Below are positions 1 to 6,766 of a stretch of DNA of 22,805 nt, in pieces. Numbering within the stretch: the first letter of the stretch is position 1; each line of letters opens with the position of its first letter. The translations under genes were made by a program, and so were the position numbers. The notes beneath the pieces were generated by a model. The model saw only the letters and a list, made by a program, of their open reading frames with translations. It was not told where the DNA came from and ran no database searches. The DNA comes from UBA11373 sp035291545 (GTDB lineage Bacteria > Actinomycetota > Acidimicrobiia > Spongiisociales > UBA11373): assembly GCA_035291545.1 (NCBI GenBank), contig DATDRW010000100.1, forward strand, positions 1 to 22,805, in the 5' to 3' direction.

Positions 1-96
1 TCCGTCAGCCCGCCACTGTTCGAGTCGCTCGCCGCCCTCGGCCGCCGGCGTTCGCTCCTTCGCATCGGCGACGCCAGGAGGCGTCTCGGGGCATGA
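1..96 (+). CDS. gltX: Glutamyl-tRNA synthetase, C-terminal end (partial)
   Basis: Only the last 31 codons are in the window, ending at TGA 94-96. The residues SVSPPLFESLAALGRRRSLL resemble the end of the C-terminal anticodon-binding domain of bacterial GluRS, where a 'SPPLFES...LGR' segment leads into the final helix. The enzyme charges tRNA-Glu with glutamate; in organisms without glutaminyl-tRNA synthetase it also misacylates tRNA-Gln as the first step of the GatCAB route. The two genes that follow are tRNA-Gln and tRNA-Glu, which is a familiar actinobacterial order and supports the call. The main domains lie outside the window, so the call rests on this short tail plus context. Confidence 0.8.
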   Translation, partial: SVSPPLFESLAALGRRRSLLRIGDARRRLGA

Positions 97-105
97 TGTC
101 GCGGA

Positions 106-133
106 TTGCCGGCGCGGGACCCCTCGCTACCAT
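106..133 (+). promoter_or_regulatory. Putative sigma-70-type promoter for the tRNA pair
   Basis: A -35-like TTGCCG (106-111) is followed after 16 nt by TACCAT (128-133), which fits the TANNNT -10 pattern found before many genes here. tRNA-Gln starts 11 nt after the -10 box. The position just after gltX and just before the tRNA fits an independent tRNA promoter. Read by eye only. Confidence 0.45.
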
Positions 134-144
134 TCATCGGCCCT

Positions 145-216
145 TCGGGGGTGGTGTAATTGGCAACACAGCGGGTTCTGGTCCCGTCGTTGAGGGTTCG
201 AGTCCTTCCCCCCGAG
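145..216 (+). tRNA. tRNA-Gln (anticodon CTG)
   Basis: The cloverleaf can be folded by hand. Acceptor stem 145-151 (TCGGGGG) pairs with 209-215, and the discriminator G is 216. The anticodon stem 171-175/183-187 closes a 7-nt loop with anticodon CTG at 178-180. The T stem 192-196/204-208 encloses TTCGAGT. The D region carries GGTGTAATTGGCAAC. It decodes CAG as Gln. CCA is not encoded. Confidence 0.95.
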
Positions 217-220
217 CGAA

Positions 221-237
221 GGCGGTCGCAGACCGCC
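221..237 (+). other. Hairpin in the spacer between the two tRNA genes
   Basis: A perfect 7-bp inverted repeat, GGCGGTC (221-227) and GACCGCC (231-237), with the 3-nt loop GCA, fills most of the 24-nt gap between tRNA-Gln and tRNA-Glu. No T-run follows, so a processing determinant in a dicistronic tRNA precursor is more likely than an intrinsic terminator. That role is inference. Confidence 0.5.
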
Positions 238-240
238 CTC

Positions 241-313
241 GGCCCCGTCGTCTAGCGGCCCAGGACGCTGGCCTCTCAAGCCAGTAACGCCGGTTCGAAT
301 CCGGTCGGGGCTA
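241..313 (+). tRNA. tRNA-Glu (anticodon CTC)
   Basis: Acceptor 241-247 (GGCCCCG) pairs with 306-312, including one G-U at the end, and the discriminator A is 313. The anticodon stem 268-272/280-284 closes a loop with anticodon CTC at 275-277. The T stem 289-293/301-305 encloses TTCGAAT. The body GTCGTCTAGCGGCCCAGGAC is typical of tRNA-Glu. It decodes GAG and lies 24 nt after tRNA-Gln, so the two are probably co-transcribed. CCA is not encoded. Confidence 0.95.
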
Positions 314-390
314 CGAAGTGAGATGTCGGATGTCAGGTGTCGGTCTGATTCCTGGTTCTGAGATCGCCGCGGTCGCTCGACGCCCCCCGT

Positions 391-1098
391 TCACGCCTTC
401 CCGTAAACGGGGATCGCCGCTCCGTTGATCACGGATGACGCCGGTGAGGCGAGGAAGTCGATCACCGCCGCGATCTGTTGCGGTGTGGGCCAATCCACGT
501 AGTTGGCGAACGGCACCACCTCACGGAACACCGGGGTGTCGATCAGGGAGGGAAGCACGACGTTGGCGGTGATGGCGGAGCCGCTGACCTCTTCGGCGAT
601 GGTGCGGGCCAGGGCGATCACTCCTGCCTTGGCGACGTTGTACATCGCCTGGCCGGGCGGCGGCTCCACGGCGGCACGGCTGCCGATCATGATGATGCGG
701 CCCCACTCCGCATCCCGCAGGTAGGGGAGCGCCGCCCGCGAGGCGTTGAAGGCGGTACGCAGATTGAGGTCGATCATCCGATCGAAGCGCACGTCGTCGG
801 TCTCTTGGACGTCGCGACCCCCCGACCATCCGCCGATCAGGCAGGACAGGACGTTGATCCCACCGAATCGTGTCGCCGCTTCCTTCAAGAACGCGGTCGC
901 CGCCTCGCCGTCGGTGCAGTCGACCCGCTTGAGCAGCAGCCGATCTTCGGGTAGACCGAGCATCTCCTCGACCTCGTCGGCTTCGGCGGGGACCAGATAG
1001 GAGATGGCGATGTGATGGCCGCGGGCGGCGAATCGCTTCGCCACCTCCCGTCCCAGCCCTCCGGTGCCCCCGGTGATGACGCTGACGGCGTCTTCCAC
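391..1098 (-). CDS. Short-chain dehydrogenase/reductase (SDR) family oxidoreductase
   Basis: A 235-aa classical SDR with a Rossmann fold, expected to be a cytosolic NAD(P)H-dependent oxidoreductase. The cofactor glycine motif TGGTGGLG is at residues 9-16, the structural Asn is N112 (DLNLRTAFN), the catalytic Ser is S140 (MIGSRAA) and the YxxxK pair is Y153/K157 (YNVAK). The usual NNAG after the fourth strand is replaced by CLIGG, which is atypical but tolerated in divergent members. The start is GTG at 1098, preceded by AAGGAG with 5 nt spacing. It follows the saccharopine-dehydrogenase-like gene with a 57-nt gap, but its own -10 box and SD suggest separate expression. The substrate cannot be read from the sequence. 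Confidence 0.88.
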   Translation of the reverse strand: MEDAVSVITGGTGGLGREVAKRFAARGHHIAISYLVPAEADEVEEMLGLPEDRLLLKRVDCTDGEAATAFLKEAATRFGGINVLSCLIGGWSGGRDVQETDDVRFDRMIDLNLRTAFNASRAALPYLRDAEWGRIIMIGSRAAVEPPPGQAMYNVAKAGVIALARTIAEEVSGSAITANVVLPSLIDTPVFREVVPFANYVDWPTPQQIAAVIDFLASPASSVINGAAIPVYGKA

Positions 1099-1103
1099 GA
1101 TCG

Positions 1104-1134
1104 CTCCTTCTCGCCCCCGGCATGCTACCGGGGG
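1104..1134 (-). promoter_or_regulatory. SD and palindromic promoter region of the SDR gene
   Basis: On the minus strand, TAGCAT (1127-1122) fits the TANNNT -10 pattern and lies in the loop of a perfect 7-bp inverted repeat (1114-1120/1128-1134, CCCCCGG and CCGGGGG). AAGGAG (1109-1104) follows as the ribosome-binding site. The palindrome could be an operator or a terminator of the gene upstream; the sequence does not decide. Confidence 0.4.
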
Positions 1135-1155
1135 TGACGGGCCCGACCCCGCCCC

Positions 1156-2280
1156 TCAGGCCGGGTACGGGGAGAAGACGATGCCGGTCCCCCCGAGTGC
1201 GGTGATCATGTCGCTCGCCTCGACTGCGCCGTCCATCGTGCACGCCCCCCGGGTGCCGACTGCTCCGGTGACTACGAGGTGGGCGAGGGCCGTGGTGGGG
1301 AAGGCGGTCGTGCGCGCCAGCGCGGAGAACCGCCCGTCGTGATGGTCCTCGACCTGGTAACCGGCCGTCCGCAGGCTGCCGTGGCGGGTGGCGGCGGCCC
1401 ATACCCGCACCAGCACGATGTCGGGCGCTCCGGAGGGCAGATGGCGGCGGAGCGCTTCCAGGAGCACGGCGCGGGGGGCCGTGCCGGTTTCGGGTTGAGG
1501 CACCTCGTCGAACAGGCCGACCTCGAGCATGCCGCGGAAGATCACCCGGTGTCCCGGGAACCGCAGCGTCTTGTAATCGAGTTCGCGCACCCGGCCCTCC
1601 CAGCGCCGGGGGAGTGACGACGAGCCGCCCGCGGTGTGGAACGCCTCGAGCGGTCCCCAACGATCCCAGGCGACCTCCTCGGTACCGGTGAGTGGCTCCA
1701 CGGTGGCGTAGCGGCCGCCGGCGAGCACCTCGCACGGCTCGGCATACTCGTTGATGAGGCCGGCCGGGTTGAACGCCAGTTGGTAGCCCAGCGTGCCGGA
1801 TGGTGAGGAGGGAAGGGCTCCCACCCGGAGGCGCACCTCGTCGATCGGCCCGTCGCCGAGCGCGCCAACCGCGCCGGCGGCGAGGACGTTGGCCATGCCC
1901 GGGGCGAGCCCGCAGTCGGGAACGACCGCCACGCCGGCGCGGCGGGCCGCTTCGTCGAGCAGTAACTGCCGTCCCACGATCGTCGGGTTTCCCCCGAAGT
2001 CGAAGTAGTGGGTGGCGGTGGCGATCGCAGCCTTGGCGACCGCCACCCCGAGTGAGTAAGGCACCGCCGAGACGACGGCATCCACCGCTTCCAGCATGTG
2101 GTGAACCGCAGCGTCGTCTGTGGCGTCGATGGTGAGTGGCGTCGCATCGGCGATGCGAGCGGCGGCGGCGGATGCGTCGGGCCGGCTGTCGGCCACCACG
2201 ACGTCGTGCCCGCGCCTGGTGAGATCCCAGGCCGCGGCGGTGCCGACGATTCCGGAGCCGAGGACGGCGATCTTGCTCAT
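1156..2280 (-). CDS. Saccharopine dehydrogenase family protein
   Basis: A 374-aa protein of the saccharopine dehydrogenase / lysine 6-dehydrogenase-like group. The N-terminal Rossmann motif is VLGSGIVG (GxGxxG, residues 8-13), with D31 (VVVADSRPD) at the end of the second strand. Middle motifs typical of the family include YFDFGGNPTIV and VPDCGLAPGMANVLA. The C-terminal part matches the family's substrate domain. Members oxidise or reduce amino-acid-derived substrates with NAD(P); lysine 6-dehydrogenase and saccharopine dehydrogenase are both possible and the substrate is not determined. ATG 2280 was chosen over upstream in-frame codons because the Rossmann strand begins immediately and a TATTCT box lies 6 nt upstream. 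It starts 4 nt after the fbiD stop codon. Confidence 0.8.
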   Translation of the reverse strand: MSKIAVLGSGIVGTAAAWDLTRRGHDVVVADSRPDASAAAARIADATPLTIDATDDAAVHHMLEAVDAVVSAVPYSLGVAVAKAAIATATHYFDFGGNPTIVGRQLLLDEAARRAGVAVVPDCGLAPGMANVLAAGAVGALGDGPIDEVRLRVGALPSSPSGTLGYQLAFNPAGLINEYAEPCEVLAGGRYATVEPLTGTEEVAWDRWGPLEAFHTAGGSSSLPRRWEGRVRELDYKTLRFPGHRVIFRGMLEVGLFDEVPQPETGTAPRAVLLEALRRHLPSGAPDIVLVRVWAAATRHGSLRTAGYQVEDHHDGRFSALARTTAFPTTALAHLVVTGAVGTRGACTMDGAVEASDMITALGGTGIVFSPYPA

Positions 2281-2284
2281 CGGC

Positions 2285-2869
2285 TCAGAATAGGAAGGCG
2301 GCGAGCCATGCCCCCGCCGGGTGCCGCTGTGCCGCCAGCAGGTCGGCGGGAGTGTCCAGTTCGACGGCGAGGCCGGTGCGAACCAGCACCACCGGAATGC
2401 GGGTGGCCGCGGCGGAGACATGTCTGGCGAACGATCCCGGACCGTAGGCGAAGCGAAACGCCCCGGTCCCGGCGATGAGGTTGGTCCCGCCGTCGCGCGA
2501 CGGGGCGAGCACGACCGATCCCGCCGCCGCCCACCCGGCGATTCCGTCGAGATCGGCCGGCGTGACCAGGGGGAGATCGCCGTGCACCACCACCCAGGCA
2601 CGTCCGTTCGCGTGGGTCACCGCAGCGGTTGCGGCGGCGTCGAGCCCGGCGCCGGGGTCGGGAAGTACGTCGATCGCGGCCTCCCGGCACCAGGAGACCA
2701 CGTCGGGGGAAGCGGACACGACCACGACGGACCAGCCGGCCCCCGAACACGCCCACACCACCCGATCGGCGACCGCGGCGGCAATGCGGGCCCGGGTCCG
2801 GGGAGCCATCGAATCGCCCAGGCGGGTCTTGGCCGATCCGAAGCCCTTGAGCGGAATCGCAGCAAGCAC
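2285..2869 (-). CDS. fbiD: Phosphoenolpyruvate/2-phospho-L-lactate guanylyltransferase, F420 biosynthesis
   Basis: A 194-aa nucleotidyltransferase of the CofC/FbiD family. It starts with MLAAIPLKGFGSAKTRLGD, the conserved GTP-binding loop in which K8 and the SAKTRL segment are family hallmarks. Further on it has DPGAGLDAAATAA, GDLPLVTPADL (metal-binding Asp) and a C-terminal VELDTPADL. In mycobacteria FbiD joins GTP to phosphoenolpyruvate to give enolpyruvyl-diphospho-guanosine; in archaea CofC uses 2-phospho-L-lactate. An actinobacterial host suggests the PEP substrate, but that is inference. The start is GTG, 6 nt after TAGGCT and with no SD, so probably leaderless. It is divergent from pyk, another PEP-using enzyme. 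No other F420 gene lies in the window. Confidence 0.85.
   Translation of the reverse strand: MLAAIPLKGFGSAKTRLGDSMAPRTRARIAAAVADRVVWACSGAGWSVVVVSASPDVVSWCREAAIDVLPDPGAGLDAAATAAVTHANGRAWVVVHGDLPLVTPADLDGIAGWAAAGSVVLAPSRDGGTNLIAGTGAFRFAYGPGSFARHVSAAATRIPVVLVRTGLAVELDTPADLLAAQRHPAGAWLAAFLF
2287..2292 (-). promoter_or_regulatory. Leaderless-type -10 box of the saccharopine-dehydrogenase-like gene
   Basis: On the minus strand, TATTCT is followed by a 6-nt spacer (GAGCCG) and ATG 2280, with no SD. The box lies in the last codons of fbiD, so the gene could be transcribed both from here and by read-through. Confidence 0.5.
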
Positions 2870-2875
2870 GGTGCG

Positions 2876-2898
2876 AGCCTAGAGAGGGCCGGTATCGT
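2876..2898. promoter_or_regulatory. Divergent leaderless-type promoters of fbiD and pyk
   Basis: The 37-bp gap between the two starts carries one -10 box for each direction. TAGGCT on the minus strand (2881-2876) is 6 nt before GTG 2869. TATCGT on the plus strand (2893-2898) is 8 nt before ATG 2907. Neither gene has an SD. The -35 region of each promoter must reach towards or into the opposite gene, so the two polymerases probably compete for the same DNA. Confidence 0.55.
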
Positions 2899-2906
2899 GC
2901 CGCCCG

Positions 2907-4313
2907 ATGTCGCGCAAGACCAAGATCATCGCAACCCTCGGCCCCGCCAGCGCCTCGGCGGACGTGATCGGCGCCATGGTGGGAGCCGGCCTCGATGTGG
3001 CGCGCCTCAACTTCAGCCACGGCGATCACGAATCACACCGTCGGATGATCTCGTGCGTCCGCGAGGCCGCCGGGGAGCACCGCAGGGCGGTGGCGGTGCT
3101 GCAGGACATCCAGGGTCCCCGCATCAGGGTGGGGACCTTCCCTGGAGGAGCGGTGGAGCTGACCCAGGGCAGCCGGGTGAGGCTCGTTTCCGGAGAAGGG
3201 GAGGGGGACGCCGGTCGGGTTTTCGTGCAGCACCTCGACACCATCCGGCTCCGACCGGGCGACCGTGTGCTGTGCGCCGACGGCATGGTCGTGCTCACCG
3301 TGCGCGATCTCGACGCCAAGACGGTCGTCGTCGACGTGGTCACGGGGGGAACGCTCGCCGACCACAAAGGGGTGGCTCTTCCCGGGGTCGAGGTCGGATT
3401 GCCGGCGGTCACCCCCAAGGACGAGGCCGACCTCGCCTTCGGACGCGACGTCGGTGTCGACTTGGTTGCGGCCTCATTCGTCACGAGTGGTGCAGACATC
3501 CGCCTGGTGCGCTCGGTCGCGGGGGACGTTCCCGTCATCGCCAAGATCGAACGCGCCGAGGCGTATGCCAATCTGGGGGACATCCTCGATGAGGCCGACG
3601 GGGCGATGGTCGCCAGGGGAGACCTCGGGGTCGAGCTCGGGTTCGAACCGCTGCCCAGGGTGCAGAAGGAGATCATCGCCCGCACCCACGACGCCGGCGG
3701 CATCTCGATCACGGCGACCGAGATGCTCGAGTCCATGACGGCTTCGCCGCGGCCCACGCGTGCCGAGGTCACCGACGTCGCCAATGCCGTGCTCGACGGT
3801 TCCGATGCGGTGATGCTCTCCGCCGAGACCGCGGTCGGCAAGTACCCGGTGCGCACCATCGAGGTGATGGCGCGCATTTGCACGGAGGCCGAGCGAAGCC
3901 CGGGGTACCCGGCCCGGGTCACTGCCGGCTTTCTCGCCGACGACGTCCCCTTTCCCACCGCCATTGCCCAAGCCGTCGCGGACACCGCCAACATCCTGCG
4001 GCTGGGGACGGTCGTCGCCTTCACCGAGAGCGGGAACACGGCTCGCCTCGTATCTCGTTATCGACCCAACTCGCGCATCGTCGCCTTCACCCCGAGCGCC
4101 GACACCTTCCACAGGCTCGCCATCGTGTGGGGGGTGACCCCGCTGCTCTTTCCCCGCTATGCCTCGACCGACGAGATGATCGCCCAGGCGGAGCGGGTGC
4201 TCCTGGAACAGGGACTGGTGGCGTCCGGGGAGTGGGTGGCGATGGTCGCCGGCATCCCGCCCAACCAGCAGGCATCGACGAACCTCCTCAAACTCCACGT
4301 CGTGGGGGGTTGA
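2907..4313 (+). CDS. pyk: Pyruvate kinase
   Basis: A 468-aa enzyme converting PEP and ADP to pyruvate and ATP in the cytosol. The start KTKIIATLGPAS is the signature of the family's first barrel strand, and RLNFSHGDHESH follows. The B domain lies at about residues 70-165. VIAKIERAEAYANL contains the catalytic Lys (IAKIE), and GAMVARGDLGVE the metal-binding active-site loop. ISITATEMLESM corresponds to the usual 'TATQMLxSM' with Q replaced by E. The C-terminal regulatory domain includes TESGNTARLVSRYRP. Length is normal, with no C-terminal PEP-utiliser domain. The start is leaderless-like (TATCGT, 8-nt spacer). It is divergent from fbiD and followed after 38 nt by a small Nfu-N-like gene. Confidence 0.97.
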   Translation: MSRKTKIIATLGPASASADVIGAMVGAGLDVARLNFSHGDHESHRRMISCVREAAGEHRRAVAVLQDIQGPRIRVGTFPGGAVELTQGSRVRLVSGEGEGDAGRVFVQHLDTIRLRPGDRVLCADGMVVLTVRDLDAKTVVVDVVTGGTLADHKGVALPGVEVGLPAVTPKDEADLAFGRDVGVDLVAASFVTSGADIRLVRSVAGDVPVIAKIERAEAYANLGDILDEADGAMVARGDLGVELGFEPLPRVQKEIIARTHDAGGISITATEMLESMTASPRPTRAEVTDVANAVLDGSDAVMLSAETAVGKYPVRTIEVMARICTEAERSPGYPARVTAGFLADDVPFPTAIAQAVADTANILRLGTVVAFTESGNTARLVSRYRPNSRIVAFTPSADTFHRLAIVWGVTPLLFPRYASTDEMIAQAERVLLEQGLVASGEWVAMVAGIPPNQQASTNLLKLHVVGG

Positions 4314-4324
4314 CCGGCCGGATC

Positions 4325-4347
4325 TAGAGTGACCGGCGGCGAGGAGG
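4325..4347 (+). promoter_or_regulatory. Promoter box and ribosome-binding site of the Nfu-N-like gene
   Basis: TAGAGT (4325-4330, TANNNT) is followed by a 21-nt leader that contains the strong SD GAGGAGG (4341-4347), 4 nt before ATG 4352. This gene is therefore led and SD-dependent, unlike pyk upstream. Confidence 0.45.
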
Positions 4348-4351
4348 ATCG

Positions 4352-4648
4352 ATGGGCAAGCAGATCACCGTGTCGGCCACGAGCGTCGTCGGCGACGTCG
4401 CGGTGTTCGACACCGATCGCAGCATCACCGGACAGGACGGCACCGGGTTCGCCTCGGCGGCCGAAGCCGCTTCGGGCGAGACGTTTTCCGCCCGCCTCGC
4501 CACCCGGCTGTTCGGCGCGGTCCCCGGGCTGTCCCACGTCTTCGTGGCCTCGAGCCAGGTGGTGCTCCGCCGTGACCGGGCCTGGGATCCCGCCGCGCTC
4601 CAGGCCGCCGGGGACGTCGTCTCCGGCTTCTTCGTGTTCTACACCTAG
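4352..4648 (+). CDS. Small protein resembling the Nfu/NifU N-terminal domain
   Basis: A 98-aa soluble protein. The pattern from residue 33 on, with an Ala-rich segment, then FSARLATRLFGAVPGLSHVF, then QVVLRR...W and a final hydrophobic helix, follows the shape of the Nfu N-terminal domain ('SPLAxxLFxIxGVxxVFxxxxFxTVxK...W'). That domain accompanies Fe-S scaffold domains, but no CxxC scaffold is present here, so this would be a stand-alone N-domain of unknown role. The first half (VFDTDRSITGQDG) is not diagnostic. A strong SD and a promoter box support expression. Its TAG stop overlaps the VanW gene's stop in the 4-bp palindrome CTAG (4645-4648). The family call is tentative; the ORF itself is convincing. 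Confidence 0.6.
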   Translation: MGKQITVSATSVVGDVAVFDTDRSITGQDGTGFASAAEAASGETFSARLATRLFGAVPGLSHVFVASSQVVLRRDRAWDPAALQAAGDVVSGFFVFYT

Positions 4649-6678
4649 GGGGCCAGCACCCCGATCCGGACGGTGACTACCTCGCCGATCGGGATCCAGG
4701 TCTCGGGGCCGGGGGTGTGCGCTCGCACGGTTCCCACGAGCTCCGCCTCGTTGACGACGAAGGGCTCACCCTCGGCGTAGACGAGGCCGAGCGCTTCTAT
4801 CGCCGCCTCCGCTTGGGCTGCGGTCATGCCGCCGAGATTCGCGGGCACCTGCACCGGGCACGGCTCCGGGTCGTACTGCGGGTGATCCTCGGGGAGCTCG
4901 CACGGGTGGATGGCGATGACGATCGGAAATGGGTCGTAGACCCACGTCCATTTCTGGGTCTTCGTGGTTCCGTCGAGGTAGGTGATGATCCGTGTGACGT
5001 CTGCGGTGAATCCTTGCGAGCCGTCGTCGCGCAGTTCCTGCTCGCCGGGATTGATCGTCGGGTCGGGCTCGAAGTACTCGGTCGGATCCGAGAAGTTGCG
5101 CCGCTCCGAGGTGATGCCCTCGACCGTGATGCCCCCGGTGTCTCCGAAGATCTTCACGGTGATCGAGGTATCGGTGTACTCGGTCTTGATGTAGATCGCA
5201 TTGGCGCTGTCGTTGCGGAACTTCAGGTCGGGCGTCGGCCAGCCGAGCGTCGCCTCCCGCACCATCGGGTAGCGGGTGAAGTGGAGTGTGTGCGGGGTGT
5301 GTTGCACGTCTTCGAGGCCCGCCCACCAGATTGCGTTGTAGAGCGTCGTGGTGAACTGGCTCACACCGCCTCCGATGTTGGCCGGGTGGTCGCAGCAGTA
5401 CACGATCTGGCCGACGACCGCCCCTGCCGGCCTGTAGCCGTCCTCGATGGTGCGCTGTCCGACGTAATCGTTGAGGGAAAAGACCTCACCGGGAAGCACG
5501 ATGGCCCCGTCGACCTCGTCGGCCATCCGGTGGATGTTGTTGATGCGGTTCTGATTCTTGAAGTCGCCGCAGCACGAGTAGAAGGTGGTGGCGGTGTAGA
5601 GGAGTTGGCGGATGCCGAGGTCTTCGGCGTCCGCGGTGGTGAACTCTGGCGGGGCGCCCTCGCGAACGGGGAGCGGTGCAGTCCGCGTCACCGATCTGGC
5701 GGCTTTCATCACAGCCTCCGGCAGCAGTCCATCGTCCACCCGAACTCCGTTGGAGCCGGAGAGCACGATCGGCACGTCGTCGGGGCGGATGACCACCCGG
5801 GCGTTGATGGGAGCGGTCTCCACCACGTCGCGGATCGGATTGAGGTACTGCACCAGCGGCCCGATCTGGAAGAACAGCTCGACGTCGGGCCTGCCGTCGT
5901 CACGGGTGACGACGCGGCTGGCGATCGACTGCAGGAGCACCTCGGGTGGAATCGTCAGTGTGATCTGCGGCAGGATCCTGGCGAGGGTGAGTTGCTCGTC
6001 GATGAGTCCCTCCGCCCGGGTCACCGCGAGGTCGATGTCGGCGGGAATCATCGCCGGTGTCCGGAACTCGGTGACCGCGGTCACCGGTTCACGGTCGCCG
6101 AGCACTTCGGCCTCGATGAGGTCGGCGGTGGCTTCGAAGTCGAGACCGGTGCCCGCCTTCGGGTAGATCGGTATCACTTCAGAGCCCTGGATCGTGATCC
6201 CGCCCTCCAGCGGGGGATCGCCGATCGCCTGCGACTCCCACAGTTGGAGCAGGCCGAGGAGCGCATCGCGGTTGTAGGTGCCCTGCAGTTGCAGCTCCCG
6301 CGATGCCCCCCCGGTGAGATGCCCCAACCACCATTTCATCTCGGAGAGGAAGCCTCCGCCGCGTCCCTGACTCATGGCTTCGTCGACCAGCGTCTCCTCA
6401 TCGAGGTCGAAGCCGATGTCCGACGGCAGCAGGGTGAATTCGGTGTCTTCGATGGTGACGAGGATCGCCTCGGCGCCCAGGGCAGCCTCCACCGACTTCA
6501 TTGCGGCCACCGCTTCGGCGCGGCCGAGCCCGGCCAGCTGAACGTCGCCGATCGCGACTCGTGCCAGCACTTCATCGTCGTCGGTTGCGCGGTCCATGGC
6601 GAAGATGACGCCGATCCATCCCCAGAGCACGATGGGGACGGCGGCGACGATGATCGAGATTCGGACCGCTCGTGGCAT
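4645..6678 (-). CDS. VanW family membrane-anchored protein with C-terminal PASTA domain
   Basis: A 677-aa protein. Residues 7-28 form a transmembrane or uncleaved signal helix after a short basic end, so the rest should be extracytoplasmic. Residues about 35-300 contain peptidoglycan-binding-4-like segments (LLPSDIGFDLDEETLVDEAM, then GRGGG). The VanW core is at about 358-515, with LPGEVFSLNDYVG, NIGGGVSQFTTTLYNA, HTPHTLHFTRYP and PDLKFRNDS. A PASTA domain occupies 609-675 (VPANLGGMTAAQAEAAIEAL). Two CC doublets (C369-C370, C428-C429) sit in the VanW core and suggest disulfides. VanW biochemistry is unresolved; the PASTA domain points to cell-wall muropeptides. The start ATG 6678 is chosen because longer in-frame versions add a low-complexity stretch before the membrane helix. 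No clear SD. Convergent with the Nfu-N-like gene. Confidence 0.88.
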   Translation of the reverse strand: MPRAVRISIIVAAVPIVLWGWIGVIFAMDRATDDDEVLARVAIGDVQLAGLGRAEAVAAMKSVEAALGAEAILVTIEDTEFTLLPSDIGFDLDEETLVDEAMSQGRGGGFLSEMKWWLGHLTGGASRELQLQGTYNRDALLGLLQLWESQAIGDPPLEGGITIQGSEVIPIYPKAGTGLDFEATADLIEAEVLGDREPVTAVTEFRTPAMIPADIDLAVTRAEGLIDEQLTLARILPQITLTIPPEVLLQSIASRVVTRDDGRPDVELFFQIGPLVQYLNPIRDVVETAPINARVVIRPDDVPIVLSGSNGVRVDDGLLPEAVMKAARSVTRTAPLPVREGAPPEFTTADAEDLGIRQLLYTATTFYSCCGDFKNQNRINNIHRMADEVDGAIVLPGEVFSLNDYVGQRTIEDGYRPAGAVVGQIVYCCDHPANIGGGVSQFTTTLYNAIWWAGLEDVQHTPHTLHFTRYPMVREATLGWPTPDLKFRNDSANAIYIKTEYTDTSITVKIFGDTGGITVEGITSERRNFSDPTEYFEPDPTINPGEQELRDDGSQGFTADVTRIITYLDGTTKTQKWTWVYDPFPIVIAIHPCELPEDHPQYDPEPCPVQVPANLGGMTAAQAEAAIEALGLVYAEGEPFVVNEAELVGTVRAHTPGPETWIPIGEVVTVRIGVLAP

Positions 6679-6704
6679 GGAGAATCCGGGGAAGAGGGGG
6701 CCGG

Positions 6705-6710
6705 AGTGTA
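6705..6710 (-). promoter_or_regulatory. Putative -10 box of the VanW gene
   Basis: On the minus strand, TACACT (TANNNT) precedes ATG 6678 by 26 nt of pyrimidine-rich leader without an SD. It supports the shorter start chosen for the VanW protein. The divergent nuclease promoter lies about 45 bp away. Confidence 0.35.
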
Positions 6711-6753
6711 CCGCCGGGGAGGTCACTGTCGGTTTCGCGATCTCGTCCGCCGA

Positions 6754-6759
6754 TACCAT
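6754..6759 (+). promoter_or_regulatory. Leaderless-type -10 box of the RecB/Cas4-like nuclease gene
   Basis: TACCAT is followed by a 7-nt spacer and ATG 6767, with no SD. The box argues for ATG 6767 rather than in-frame codons further upstream, which overlap the divergent VanW gene. Confidence 0.55.
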
Positions 6760-6766
6760 CACGCGC

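Noticed and set aside
93..287. A 64-codon plus-strand frame starting near the end of gltX
   Set aside because: It runs straight through two well-folded tRNA genes, so it is not a protein gene.
6596..6766. An N-terminal extension of the Cas4/RecB-like nuclease to 6596
   Set aside because: The extension overlaps the divergent VanW coding region, and the TACCAT box at 6754-6759 lies inside it.
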